A stretch of 64,000 bases of DNA, taken from contig NZ_FMBM01000002.1 in assembly GCF_900094735.1 (NCBI RefSeq), positions 2,046,001 through 2,110,000 of the forward strand, in the 5' to 3' direction. A program made the position numbers and the translations under genes. The notes beneath the pieces are model-generated. The model did no database searches, had not been told where the DNA came from, and saw only the letters and a list, made by a program, of their open reading frames with translations. The stretch comes from Saliniramus fredricksonii (GTDB lineage: Bacteria > Pseudomonadota > Alphaproteobacteria > Rhizobiales > Beijerinckiaceae). Shown in pieces: positions 34,297-42,451 of this stretch (within the stretch, counting starts at the first letter, position 1; each line of letters opens with the position of its first letter).

Positions 34297-34320
34297 AAAC
34301 CCCGCTTCGGCGGGGTTTTT
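34297..34320 (+). terminator. Terminator hairpin at the 3' end of uvrC
   Basis: A 9-bp stem (34297-34305 with 34310-34318, AAACCCCGC/GCGGGGTTT) with tetraloop TTCG, followed by TTTT on the + strand. Read on the minus strand the hairpin follows uvrC by about 30 bases, with a shorter T-run, so it can act in both directions. Confidence 0.75.
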
Positions 34321-34347
34321 ACGTTTCGGCCCGGGCTTCTGCCCTCA

Positions 34348-36399
34348 TCACCCCTCATTGAAGAAAGCATGCACCGCCCGCGCCGTCGCCGCATTGACGC
34401 CGGGGGTGCGGGCGAGGTCGTCGAGGCTGGCGTGGCGGATGGCCTTGACGGTGCCGAAATGGTGCAGGAGCGCGCGCTTGCGGGCCGGGCCGATGCCGGG
34501 GATCTCGTCGAGCGGGTTCTTCGTCAGATCGCGTTTGCGCTTGGCGCGATGGGTGCCGATGGCGAAGCGGTGGGCCTCGTCGCGCAGGCGCTGGATGAAA
34601 TAGAGCGCCGGATCGCGCGGCGGCAGGCGATACGGCGCCTTGCCCTCCACATGAAACAGCTCCCGCCCCGCCTCGCGATCGGCGCCCTTGGCGACACCGA
34701 TCACCGGGATATCCGTCACCCCGAGTTCGCGCAGGATGGCGCGCACGCCGGAGACCTGGCCCGCCCCGCCATCAATCAGCACCAGATCCGGCCAGGCGGG
34801 AAATTCATCGGCTGAATCATCAGCAAAGGCCGGATCGTCCGGCGGGCGATCCTGCCCGGTATCGCCCCTGCCGTTCCGTTTTTCCGCAGGATTCTCCTGA
34901 TCAGCCGCGCGGGGCTGCTCCTTGACCAGCCGGGCGAAACGCCGGCGCAGCATCTCGCGCATCATGGCGAAATCGTCGCCGGCGGTGACCTTCTCCACCG
35001 GCATGTTGAAGGTGCGGTAATGCGTTTTCATGAAACCGCCGGCCCCGGCGACGATCATCGCGCCCACCGCATTGGCGCCCTGGATATGCGAATTGTCATA
35101 GACCTCGATCCGGCGCGGGCTGCGCGCGAGCCCCAGCGCATCGGCGGTGAGATCGAGCAGGCGCTGTTGCGAGGCGGTCTCCGAGAGACGCCGCCCGATC
35201 GCCTCCTTCGCATTGCGCTCGGCATTCTCGACGATCTGGCGCCGCTCGCCGCGCCTGGGCGTCGCCACATCGACCTTGTGGCCGGCGCGCACCGCGAGCG
35301 CGGCGGCGACCACCTCGCGCTCGGGACAATCATGCGAGAGCAGGATCTGCTTCGGCGGCGGCTTGTCGGAATAGAACTGCACGAGGAAGGCGGTGAGCAC
35401 TTCCTCGACGCTCATCGACTTGTCGGCCTTGGGGAAATAGGCGCGGTTGCCCCAGTTCTGCCAGTTGCGGAAGAAGAACACCTCGACGCAGAACTGTCCG
35501 CCCTCCTCCGCGATGGCGACGACATCGGCCTCCTCGACGCTCTGCGTGTTCACCCCCTGGCTCGACTGGATGGCCGAGAGCGCGGCCAGACGGTCGCGAT
35601 AGCGCGCGGCCCGCTCGAATTCGAGGGCGTCCGACGCCTCCTGCATCTCGGCCGAAAGGCGCTCCTTCACCCGTGAACTCTTGCCGGAGAGGAAATCCAC
35701 CGCCTCGCGGGTGAGCGCCGCGTAATCCTCCGGCGCGATCTCGCCGGTACAGGGCCCGGCGCAGCGCTTGATCTGGTAGAGCAGGCAGGGGCGCGAGCGG
35801 TTGTCGAAATAGGAATCCGAGCAGGTGCGCAGGAGGAAGGCGCGTTGCAGGGCCGTCATGGTGCGGTTGACCGCCCAGACGCTGGCGAAGGGGCCGAAAT
35901 AGCGCCCCTTGCGGTTGCGCGCACCGCGATGCTTGGTGAGCTGCGCCCCGCGCTCATCCTCGGTGACGAGGATATAGGGCAGCGATTTGTCGTCCCGCAG
36001 GAGCACGTTGTAGCGCGGGCGCAGCTGCTTGATCAGATTGGCCTCAAGCAAGAGCGCCTCGGATTCCGTGCCCGTGGTCACGAATTCCATCTGCGCCGTA
36101 TCAGCTATCATCCGGATGATGCGGTTGGAATGGCCCTGGCCGCGCGCATAGGAGCCGACGCGGTTCTTCAGGCTCTTGGCCTTGCCGACATAGAGCACCT
36201 CGCCGGCAGCATCGATCATGCGATAGACGCCGGGCGCGTTGGGCAAGGTCGCCCAGAACCGGCGGATCACCTCCATGCCGGTGCCGCTGATACCGCTCTC
36301 GGTCATGTCCGTCTCGCCCGCTTGCGCTGCGGCGGGTGGCGATGGCGGCGCGGCGGATTGCCCGGCGGGAATCGGCGTATCGTCGGCGGGATCGGTCAT
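34348..36399 (-). CDS. uvrC: Excinuclease ABC subunit C
   Basis: A 683-residue UvrC, the nuclease that cuts on both sides of a lesion held by UvrB. Domains in order: a GIY-YIG nuclease ([24 protein letters not shown]), a cysteine cluster ([13 protein letters not shown] and CAGPC), a UvrB-binding UVR motif ([18 protein letters not shown]), an RNase H-like nuclease ([32 protein letters not shown]) and a helix-hairpin-helix pair at the end. A ~45-residue acidic, low-complexity insert sits before DLVLIDGG. The N-terminus is ~45 residues longer than usual and Ala/Pro-rich, so a later start at 36306 is possible. Confidence 0.94.
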   Translation of the reverse strand: MTDPADDTPIPAGQSAAPPSPPAAAQAGETDMTESGISGTGMEVIRRFWATLPNAPGVYRMIDAAGEVLYVGKAKSLKNRVGSYARGQGHSNRIIRMIADTAQMEFVTTGTESEALLLEANLIKQLRPRYNVLLRDDKSLPYILVTEDERGAQLTKHRGARNRKGRYFGPFASVWAVNRTMTALQRAFLLRTCSDSYFDNRSRPCLLYQIKRCAGPCTGEIAPEDYAALTREAVDFLSGKSSRVKERLSAEMQEASDALEFERAARYRDRLAALSAIQSSQGVNTQSVEEADVVAIAEEGGQFCVEVFFFRNWQNWGNRAYFPKADKSMSVEEVLTAFLVQFYSDKPPPKQILLSHDCPEREVVAAALAVRAGHKVDVATPRRGERRQIVENAERNAKEAIGRRLSETASQQRLLDLTADALGLARSPRRIEVYDNSHIQGANAVGAMIVAGAGGFMKTHYRTFNMPVEKVTAGDDFAMMREMLRRRFARLVKEQPRAADQENPAEKRNGRGDTGQDRPPDDPAFADDSADEFPAWPDLVLIDGGAGQVSGVRAILRELGVTDIPVIGVAKGADREAGRELFHVEGKAPYRLPPRDPALYFIQRLRDEAHRFAIGTHRAKRKRDLTKNPLDEIPGIGPARKRALLHHFGTVKAIRHASLDDLARTPGVNAATARAVHAFFNEG

Positions 36400-36497
36400 G
36401 GGTCAGATGTAGGCTATGCGGGCAGGCCGGGAAAGATCTCTCCCGGGCCTGTCCCGGTTGAATTCACCGCAATGCGCCTGCGCCCGGCCAGACGGGA

Positions 36498-37463
36498 TCA
36501 ATGATGCTCGTGACCGGCATGCCCGCCACCGCCGTTTTCCGCGCCCGCCATGCCGTGGCCGTAAAGAGCCGCGTTGGCATGGGCGTGATCGATATGCTCG
36601 AATTCCAGGCTCGAATGCCCGATACCATGGGCCTGCTTCAGCTCCTTCTTGATCGCGGCCTTGACGGTTTCGAGCCGCGTCCAGGCTTCCCGCGACACAA
36701 CCACGTGACAGTCGAGCGCAGCCTCATGCTCCTGCATCTGCCAGAGATGCACGTGATGCACGTCATGCACGCCCTCGACACTGCGCATGGCCGCGATCAC
36801 GCCCGCGCTGTCGATATCGGGCGGGCTGCCGAGCATCAGCGTGCGGATCGGATTGCCGATCTCGGTGAAGGCCAGATAGAGGATGTAGAGCGCGATGAGG
36901 ATCGTGATCGCGGGATCCACCCAGCGCAGATCATAGAGCAGGATCAGCGCACCGCCGAAGATCACGGCAACCGAAGCCAGCGCGTCCGACAGGTTGTGCA
37001 GAAACAGCGCGCGAATGTTCAGGGAGCCTTTCTGCATCGACCAGGTGAGCAACGCCGTCAGCAGATCGACCGCGAGGGCGATGATCCCCAGAATGACCAC
37101 GGTCCAGCCCGCCACCTCCGGCGGATCGATCATCCGCATGCCGCCCTCATAGATCAGATAGAAGCCGACCAGGATCAGGGTGACGTAATTGATCAGGGCC
37201 GCGACAATCTCGATCCGCCCGTAGCCGAAGGTCATGCGCGAATCAGGCGGTCGGCGCGCGATCTTGCGCGCGGCGAAGGCAATTACCAGCGATGCCATGT
37301 CGGAGAAATTGTGGAGCGCATCGGCGATCAGCGCGAGACTGCCGGAGAGGATACCGCCGATGATCTGCGCGACCGTGAGCAGGGCATTCGCCCAGATTGC
37401 GACGGAGACGCGCCGATCGCCGGATTTCGGATCGATATGCACATGGCCGTGATCGTGCGGCAT
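36498..37463 (-). CDS. Cation diffusion facilitator family transporter
   Basis: A 321-residue CDF exporter with six membrane segments. The metal site residues appear as DALHNFSD in helix 2 and ALFLHNLSDA in helix 5 (His-x3-Asp pattern), which usually means Zn2+ with some Co2+ or Cd2+. A His-rich N-terminus (HDHGHVHID) and a His-rich tail (GGGGHAGHEHH) could collect metal. The cytoplasmic ferredoxin-like domain includes VHDVHHVHLWQM. It exports divalent cations in exchange for protons. The gene lies about 100 bases upstream of uvrC on the same strand; no metal-regulator gene is adjacent. Confidence 0.92.
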   Translation of the reverse strand: MPHDHGHVHIDPKSGDRRVSVAIWANALLTVAQIIGGILSGSLALIADALHNFSDMASLVIAFAARKIARRPPDSRMTFGYGRIEIVAALINYVTLILVGFYLIYEGGMRMIDPPEVAGWTVVILGIIALAVDLLTALLTWSMQKGSLNIRALFLHNLSDALASVAVIFGGALILLYDLRWVDPAITILIALYILYLAFTEIGNPIRTLMLGSPPDIDSAGVIAAMRSVEGVHDVHHVHLWQMQEHEAALDCHVVVSREAWTRLETVKAAIKKELKQAHGIGHSSLEFEHIDHAHANAALYGHGMAGAENGGGGHAGHEHH

Positions 37464-37735
37464 TCAGGGACCTCGGAGCGTTTGACGCGGACCTGTCGCA
37501 CACGCAACGCATGCGATCGCGCAGCTGACTAGCAGCATGTAGCGCATGGATGCCAGATCGAAACCGCCCGCAGCGGTCATGCATCACGCCAAGGGGTCGG
37601 GTTGCAAACGATGTCCCGATCCGGAACGCTCCGATGCGCGCTTCGCCGCGACCGAGGGCGATGGAGGCGGGGGATTGCAGACAGACGGGGTTGCAGCGTC
37701 CATATCGGGAAAAGCATGTTAATAAGGAGGATAGA

Positions 37736-38128
37736 ATGATCAGTCCCAAGCTTCGCGTCGCACGACCGACTGATGACATCGAGGCACTCATTCCGTTTTA
37801 CAGAGACGGACTGGGTTTTGACATTCTCCACCGATTTGACGGTCACGATGGCTTCGATGGTGTGATGCTTGGCCGTTCCGATGCACCATATCATTTCGAG
37901 TTCACCAGATCGCTAGGGCACGCAGCCGGTCGGGCGCCGACACGAGATCACCTTCTGGTATTCTACTTGCCGGAACCGGCCGAATGGCAGGCGGCAATTG
38001 ATCGAATGGAGGATGCCGGGTTCATGGCCGTGCCGGCCTTCAATCCGTATTGGGATCGCTCCGGTCGCACGTTCGAGGACCCTGATGGCTATCGCGTGGT
38101 CATCCAGCGCGCCAGCTGGAGCTTTTAG
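37736..38128 (+). CDS. VOC-family (glyoxalase/bleomycin-resistance fold) protein
   Basis: A 130-residue vicinal-oxygen-chelate protein. The first beta-alpha-beta unit is LRVARPTDDIEALIPFYRDG with GLGFDIL, and the second ends FEDPDGYRVVIQRASW, the usual closing motif with a metal-binding acid near the end. The pocket residues vary, so the activity (lyase, dioxygenase or drug binding) is open. The ATG at 37736 has a strong AAGGAGG five bases upstream; upstream in-frame starts give non-family residues. It stands alone. Confidence 0.85.
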   Translation: MISPKLRVARPTDDIEALIPFYRDGLGFDILHRFDGHDGFDGVMLGRSDAPYHFEFTRSLGHAAGRAPTRDHLLVFYLPEPAEWQAAIDRMEDAGFMAVPAFNPYWDRSGRTFEDPDGYRVVIQRASWSF

Positions 38129-38603
38129 GCACGTCGGCTTTGATGGAAAGCCGCTGTCTAGAGCATCATGCCGTCAGGTAGATACCGGCTGACGGAGAAA
38201 ATGTTGCGCTAAACAATGACCTGGGGCGCCCGGCCTGACTTCGTCAGGTCGCAACGCGCTCCAGGGCGATGACCGGAATCGGGTTGCCACGCAAAGGCAA
38301 CTGCCCGCCACCTGCGGGTCGTGATTCGCTCCGATGCGCGACACGGCGCACGACCCGCAGCGCAGATTCCAGAAACCGCAAGGGAAAAGGTACAGGTGGC
38401 GGATGACTTGTTTAGCTCCGCCATAACGCCACGTTTGCCCTGTAAAGAGACAAGTTTGCAACAAGTCAAGAATCGATAAGAATTTATTAAATGCATGTAT
38501 TCCACAATAAATAATCAAATTACCATTGAAGATGGAACCGGACTGAATAATAATTTATTATCAGGCTGGGTGGGCGAGCAAAATAAAATTTTCGAGGTTC
38601 GAT
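38129..38603. other. Hairpin-rich non-coding region of 475 bases
   Basis: No convincing gene was seen here. Inverted repeats are dense: 38135-38141 with 38147-38153 (CGGCTTT/AAAGCCG), 38171-38177 with 38189-38195 (CCGTCAG/CTGACGG), TTGCC with GGCAA near 38284, and a perfect 12-bp pair 38312-38323 with 38349-38360. The last 130 bases turn AT-rich and probably hold the promoter of the 38604 gene. A small RNA or a decayed element is possible. Confidence 0.5.
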
Positions 38604-38909
38604 ATGTATATTATCGATCGCTGGCAATGGCGCGCAACACGCCGTCGCGTCCAGCTGCATGCACGACAACTCATCGAGACGCATGGCGTGCGCGCGTTCT
38701 TTCGTGCTCACGAAGATGCCTGGCATGCACTTGATGAAGGTCATACGCCGAAAGCCCGGTTTCATCAGGCGGTATGTTATGCCATTTCCAGGCATCTGCA
38801 GCGGCGTGCCGTGCTCGAAGCTGTCTTCGCACCGCAGGGGGTCAGGCAAGCAGAGAGCAAGGATGCGATGGGTGTCGTGGAGGCGCAACTCCTGCGCGAT
38901 TTTGCCTGA
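38604..38909 (+). CDS. Small hypothetical protein
   Basis: A 101-residue basic, helical protein that was not recognised. It is rich in His and Arg (LQLHARQLIETHGVRAFF-like start region, then HQAVCYAISRHLQRRAVL). CGAGG lies eight bases before the ATG at 38604. The upstream 130 bases are AT-rich, as expected of a promoter. GC content and codon use resemble real genes in the window, but no domain or neighbour supports a role. It may be a non-functional frame. Confidence 0.5.
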   Translation: MYIIDRWQWRATRRRVQLHARQLIETHGVRAFFRAHEDAWHALDEGHTPKARFHQAVCYAISRHLQRRAVLEAVFAPQGVRQAESKDAMGVVEAQLLRDFA

Positions 38910-39044
38910 ACGGCGATCGCGCCGTTTCGCGCAGACGAGGTTGGCAGCCGCAATGGTTGCGCGGGCAAGGCGCACCGGCTTACCAAGAGCCGGAGCGGTC
39001 GGCATGTGCCGGATCCGCAAATTGTGAATGCCGAGGATCAGATC

Positions 39045-39980
39045 ATGCTCGATGCCAACGCCAAGGGCGTCTACGTCATCGCCCCCACCCCCTTCCATGA
39101 TGATGGCCGCGTCGATGACGCTTCCATCGACCGGATGACGGATTTCTTCCTCGAAGCGGGCTGCACCGGTATCACGGCGCTCGGCATGATGGGCGAGGCC
39201 CCGAAGCTCGACGGCGAGGAAGCGCGCGCCATTGCGAGCCGGATCATCAAGCGCGCGGGGAACACACCGGTGGTGATCGGTGTGTCCGCTCCCGGTTTTG
39301 CCGCCATGCGCACGCTCTCGCGCGCGGTGATGGATGCGGGCGCCGCCGGGGTGATGATCGCACCGCCTTCCTCGCTCAAGACGGATGACCAGATCGTCAA
39401 TTACTACGCACAGGCCGTCGAGGCGATCGGCCCCGACATCCCCTTCGTGATCCAGGACTATCCGCTCGCGATCGGCGTGGTGATGACGCCGGGCGTGATC
39501 CGCCGGATCGTGCAGGACAACCCCTCTGCCGTGATGCTCAAGCATGAGGACTGGCCGGGTCTGGAGAAGATCTCGGCGCTGCGTGGCTTCGAGCAGGACG
39601 GCTCCATGCGCCACATCTCGATCCTGTGCGGCAATGGCGGCCTGTTCCTCGATTTCGAATGCGAGCGTGGCGCAGATGGCGCGATGACCGGCTACGCCTT
39701 CCCGGACATGCTGGTGGATGTCGTCAAGCTCTCCCAGGCCGGCAAGCGCGAGGAGGCGCATGACCTGTTCGATGCGCATCTGCCGATGATCCGCTATGAG
39801 CAGCAGCCGGGCGCCGGTCTCGCCGTGCGCAAATACGTGCTGCAACGGCGCGGGATCATTTCCTCTCAGGCCCAGCGCAAGCCGGGCGGTGCGATCTCCG
39901 CCACGGCCCGCGCGGAGGTGGATTATCTGCTTTCGCGTCTTGCAAAGCATGATCCGCGCGCCGGCAAGCGCATCGGCTGA
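39045..39980 (+). CDS. Dihydrodipicolinate synthase family protein
   Basis: A 311-residue aldolase-type TIM barrel of the DapA/N-acetylneuraminate lyase superfamily. Visible are GVYVIAPTPFHDDGRVDD, the GxxGE-like loop ALGMMGEAPKLDGEE, the catalytic Tyr in IQDYPLAIG and the Schiff-base Lys in VMLKHEDWPG. The GMMGE loop differs from the GTTGE of true DapA, so it probably acts on a different keto acid, in catabolism. The ATG at 39045 is chosen because the barrel starts just after it; an in-frame GTG at 39006 would add 13 residues. No pathway partners lie nearby. Confidence 0.85.
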   Translation: MLDANAKGVYVIAPTPFHDDGRVDDASIDRMTDFFLEAGCTGITALGMMGEAPKLDGEEARAIASRIIKRAGNTPVVIGVSAPGFAAMRTLSRAVMDAGAAGVMIAPPSSLKTDDQIVNYYAQAVEAIGPDIPFVIQDYPLAIGVVMTPGVIRRIVQDNPSAVMLKHEDWPGLEKISALRGFEQDGSMRHISILCGNGGLFLDFECERGADGAMTGYAFPDMLVDVVKLSQAGKREEAHDLFDAHLPMIRYEQQPGAGLAVRKYVLQRRGIISSQAQRKPGGAISATARAEVDYLLSRLAKHDPRAGKRIG

Positions 39981-40037
39981 TTGCGTGAAGAGGAAAGCAG
40001 CGACCGGCGGCGTATCACCGCCGGTCGCAAGCGCAGA

Positions 40038-41336
40038 TCACTGCGAGAGCATGATTTCCGAATGCGGCCCGACACCCTCGGGGACGGGCACATCCGTCGC
40101 GGCGTAATCGGTATTGAGCACGAGCCGCGAGCGATTGGCGATCTCGATTTCGCGCGCCACGACGACGGTATAGGCGGAATCACCGGCAACGGGCTGATCC
40201 GCATCAATCAGAAGCTTCGATTTGGGCAGATAGATCGTGCCAAGCAGCGTGCGCGCATTGTTCGAGTTGATCCGGAAGGTCGCATCGTCACCCGATCCGG
40301 CCTCGATGAAGAGGATGCCGGCATACCGTCCCTCGCGGCTTGCAGAGAGGCTGAGGGTGGTATCGGGACCAAACTCAGCGCCGGCGCCATTATGGAAAAC
40401 AAACGTGACATTATGCGCAGTCATGCGCGCCCCATCCTCGACCTCCAGCCCGTCTCCACCAATATGATAGGTCCCGGCCTGGAAAGTGATCGGGGCCGAA
40501 CTGCTTATTTCGATGCCACCGCAATACTGACCCGGATAGAGGGTCTGGTTTCCCGTGACCTTGTACGGCTCCTCGTCATCGCTGCCACAGGATGAAGACG
40601 GTATCCTGTGCGTCAGCGGGTCGCCGATACGCGGGCAACCGATCACCGGCCCCGGGCTGGTCGAGCCGCCGTCGTATGAAACACTGCCATGGACGCAGAT
40701 CAGGCTGGCCTCCAGATTGACCGAACCATCAAGGCGCAGCGCGCCTGATGACCGCGAATTGACATATATCCCGCAATCCTCCGCATCGAGCCGGGCATAG
40801 TCGAACAGGGCCATCGCATGGGAAGTGCTCGAATCGGTACTGATCATGCAGATCGGCTCCCGTCCGGCGAGCAGTGCGGTCGCATTCACCCGGACGCTGG
40901 AAAGCCCCGTATTGAAAAGGCGGGAGAAAATCGGACTGACCGTGCTTTCCACTGCGATCGTCACCGAATCGCGCTCGGCTGAGATTTCAGCCGAGACTTC
41001 GGGATTCTCGACGAAGCTCGCCCCGGCCTCGATCACGGCCTGGGCATAGAGCCGCGCGGCTTCCTGCAGCACCTCCGGGCGGGCGGCGCCGATGCGCAGT
41101 TCCCGCGCGCTGACGATCGCGGCGCCATCGGCGATCTTCTGCAGCTCGGTGCGTGCGGAATGCCAGGTGCTGACATCGACAGCGAGCGCAATACAACCCA
41201 GAAGCGGTATCAGCGCCAGCGAAAACAGCATGGCCATGCCGCCCCGGACATCCGAAAGAAAGTGCTGCAGCTGCGCGCCACGCACCATCCCGTCGCTGCG
41301 CAGCGCCGCCATGCCGTTCGTATCCGCCTTGTGCAT
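40038..41336 (-). CDS. TadG-like pilus-assembly / secreted protein
   Basis: A 432-residue protein of the TadE/TadG type. A prepilin-like N-terminal hydrophobic segment (RGGMAMLFSLALIPLLGC, then IALAVDVSTWHSARTELQ) around residues 30-60 is followed by a helix with ADGAAIVSARELRIG and a large extracytoplasmic region with ten or so cysteines and Ser/Gly-rich beta structure. TadG-like proteins help assemble Flp pili or have an envelope role. The start is ambiguous: the ATG at 41336 has GAGAGGA upstream, while an ATG at 41354 overlaps the stop of the upstream receiver gene as ATGA. The two genes are coupled. No other tad genes lie in the window. Confidence 0.8.
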   Translation of the reverse strand: MHKADTNGMAALRSDGMVRGAQLQHFLSDVRGGMAMLFSLALIPLLGCIALAVDVSTWHSARTELQKIADGAAIVSARELRIGAARPEVLQEAARLYAQAVIEAGASFVENPEVSAEISAERDSVTIAVESTVSPIFSRLFNTGLSSVRVNATALLAGREPICMISTDSSTSHAMALFDYARLDAEDCGIYVNSRSSGALRLDGSVNLEASLICVHGSVSYDGGSTSPGPVIGCPRIGDPLTHRIPSSSCGSDDEEPYKVTGNQTLYPGQYCGGIEISSSAPITFQAGTYHIGGDGLEVEDGARMTAHNVTFVFHNGAGAEFGPDTTLSLSASREGRYAGILFIEAGSGDDATFRINSNNARTLLGTIYLPKSKLLIDADQPVAGDSAYTVVVAREIEIANRSRLVLNTDYAATDVPVPEGVGPHSEIMLSQ

Positions 41337-41350
41337 CGTTTCCTCTCGCC

Positions 41351-42337
41351 TCATGTTCGTCCGCCACTTGCCAGAAAACGGAAGGGTCGCGCAGGATTGC
41401 GCGGCGCAGGATCCGGGTCGGGACGGCCCGATCCGGACTGCCTGAGCTGCGCGCGCATCGCCGCGACGGGATCGCCGGCGACCGCCCCGGATGCGGGTTC
41501 GTCCTGAACGAAAGGTGCAGCAGTCCTCGCGTGTTCATCGGCGGTGTCATCGGCGGTGTCATCGGCACGCGCCTCCCGGGGAACCGGCGGGCTCGCCGGT
41601 TCGACCGCATCGCGCATGGCCGCCGCTTCCCGGGCCCGCCGCGCCGCGACCAGATCGGCATAGCGCCGCAGGATCGCGCCTGTATCACCGGACGCATCAT
41701 CGGAAAGCGCGCATTGCGCGACGATCCCGGCGATCTTTTCCGGCGGCTGATCCAGAAGAATGCGCAGGCAGGTGGTCGGATCGGGCCCGACCGGAGCCTC
41801 CGCGCGGGCGGCTTCCCGGGCTGGCATCTGCACGATTTCGGCACCGCCCTCGACACCACCCGCCCGCAGGTCTTGCCGCAGGTCTTGCCGCACGGCTGCC
41901 AGCGCTGCCTCGTTGTCGCGGCTGTTGCGCAGCACATATCGCAACTGATAGCCGAGCATGCGCCAATTGACCGGTTTGGTCGCGAACGAGGTCGCACCGA
42001 CCTCGTAGGCACGATCGATGGCAAACATGTCCTCACGCCCGGTCAGAACCACGACGGGAAGGCGTGCGAGCCGCGCATCCTCCCGGATTGCCGTGCACAG
42101 GGCAAAGCCCGTCATCTGAGGCATTTCGAGATCGCTGAGCACGAGATCGAAGCCGGGATCGGCGGCCAGAATATCCCAGGCCTCCTGGCCATTCTGCGCA
42201 GTCACGATCTCCCCGCCCGGATGCGAGAGCTGGGCTGTTGCCATCTCACGCATGATCGGATCATCGTCGACGGCGAGGATGCGCACCGGCTCCTCGAAGA
42301 CATAGATGAAGCCCTGTTCGGATCGTCCTAGCAGCAT
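41351..42337 (-). CDS. Response regulator with long disordered tail
   Basis: A 328-residue protein with a CheY-like receiver domain at residues 18-140: acidic pocket AVDDDP, phospho-acceptor in LVLSDLEMPQMTG, switch VVVLTGRED and Lys in FATKPVNW. The rest is Ala/Arg/Asp-rich and probably disordered, with a short helical segment CLRILLDQPPEKIAGIV. No DNA-binding or enzymatic domain was found, so it must act by protein contact. Two 12-bp tandem duplications in this tail give the repeats RQDLRQDLR and DDTADDTAD. It is divergent from a hybrid histidine kinase, its likely partner, and coupled to the TadG-like gene. Confidence 0.85.
   Translation of the reverse strand: MLLGRSEQGFIYVFEEPVRILAVDDDPIMREMATAQLSHPGGEIVTAQNGQEAWDILAADPGFDLVLSDLEMPQMTGFALCTAIREDARLARLPVVVLTGREDMFAIDRAYEVGATSFATKPVNWRMLGYQLRYVLRNSRDNEAALAAVRQDLRQDLRAGGVEGGAEIVQMPAREAARAEAPVGPDPTTCLRILLDQPPEKIAGIVAQCALSDDASGDTGAILRRYADLVAARRAREAAAMRDAVEPASPPVPREARADDTADDTADEHARTAAPFVQDEPASGAVAGDPVAAMRAQLRQSGSGRPDPDPAPRNPARPFRFLASGGRT
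41535..41566. repeat. 12-bp tandem repeat inside the receiver gene
   Basis: Two exact copies of a 12-base unit (TCATCGGCGGTG) at 41535-41546 and 41547-41558, then a partial third. On the coding strand this gives DDTADDTAD. It looks like a replication-slippage duplication that keeps the frame. Confidence 0.85.
41866..41892. repeat. 12-bp tandem repeat inside the receiver gene
   Basis: Two exact copies of GCAGGTCTTGCC (41866-41877 and 41878-41889) plus three more bases. It encodes RQDLRQDLR and keeps the frame. It is the second such duplication in the same gene. Confidence 0.85.
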
Positions 42338-42451
42338 GGAATGCGTCCCTTCGATGCCGCTATTTACAACTTTAAATATGACTATCCACTTAAATGCATC
42401 GGTTAATTCCTTGCTTACGGAAATCTATGATAGTGCCATTTCGAAAACACC
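42338..42451. promoter_or_regulatory. Divergent promoter region of the kinase / receiver genes
   Basis: These 114 bases lie between divergent signalling genes. The part around 42360-42430 is AT-rich, against a GC-rich background, and should carry the promoters for both. No specific boxes were fixed. Confidence 0.4.

Noticed and set aside
34285-34320. GGTTCAAACCCCGC looked like the T-arm of a tRNA
   Set aside because: No acceptor, D- or anticodon arm could be folded upstream; the sequence is explained by the terminator hairpin at 34297-34320.
38174-38518. A 114-codon minus-strand frame in the hairpin-rich gap
   Set aside because: Composition unlike a protein of this genome, no SD and no recognisable domain; the hairpins explain the region better.
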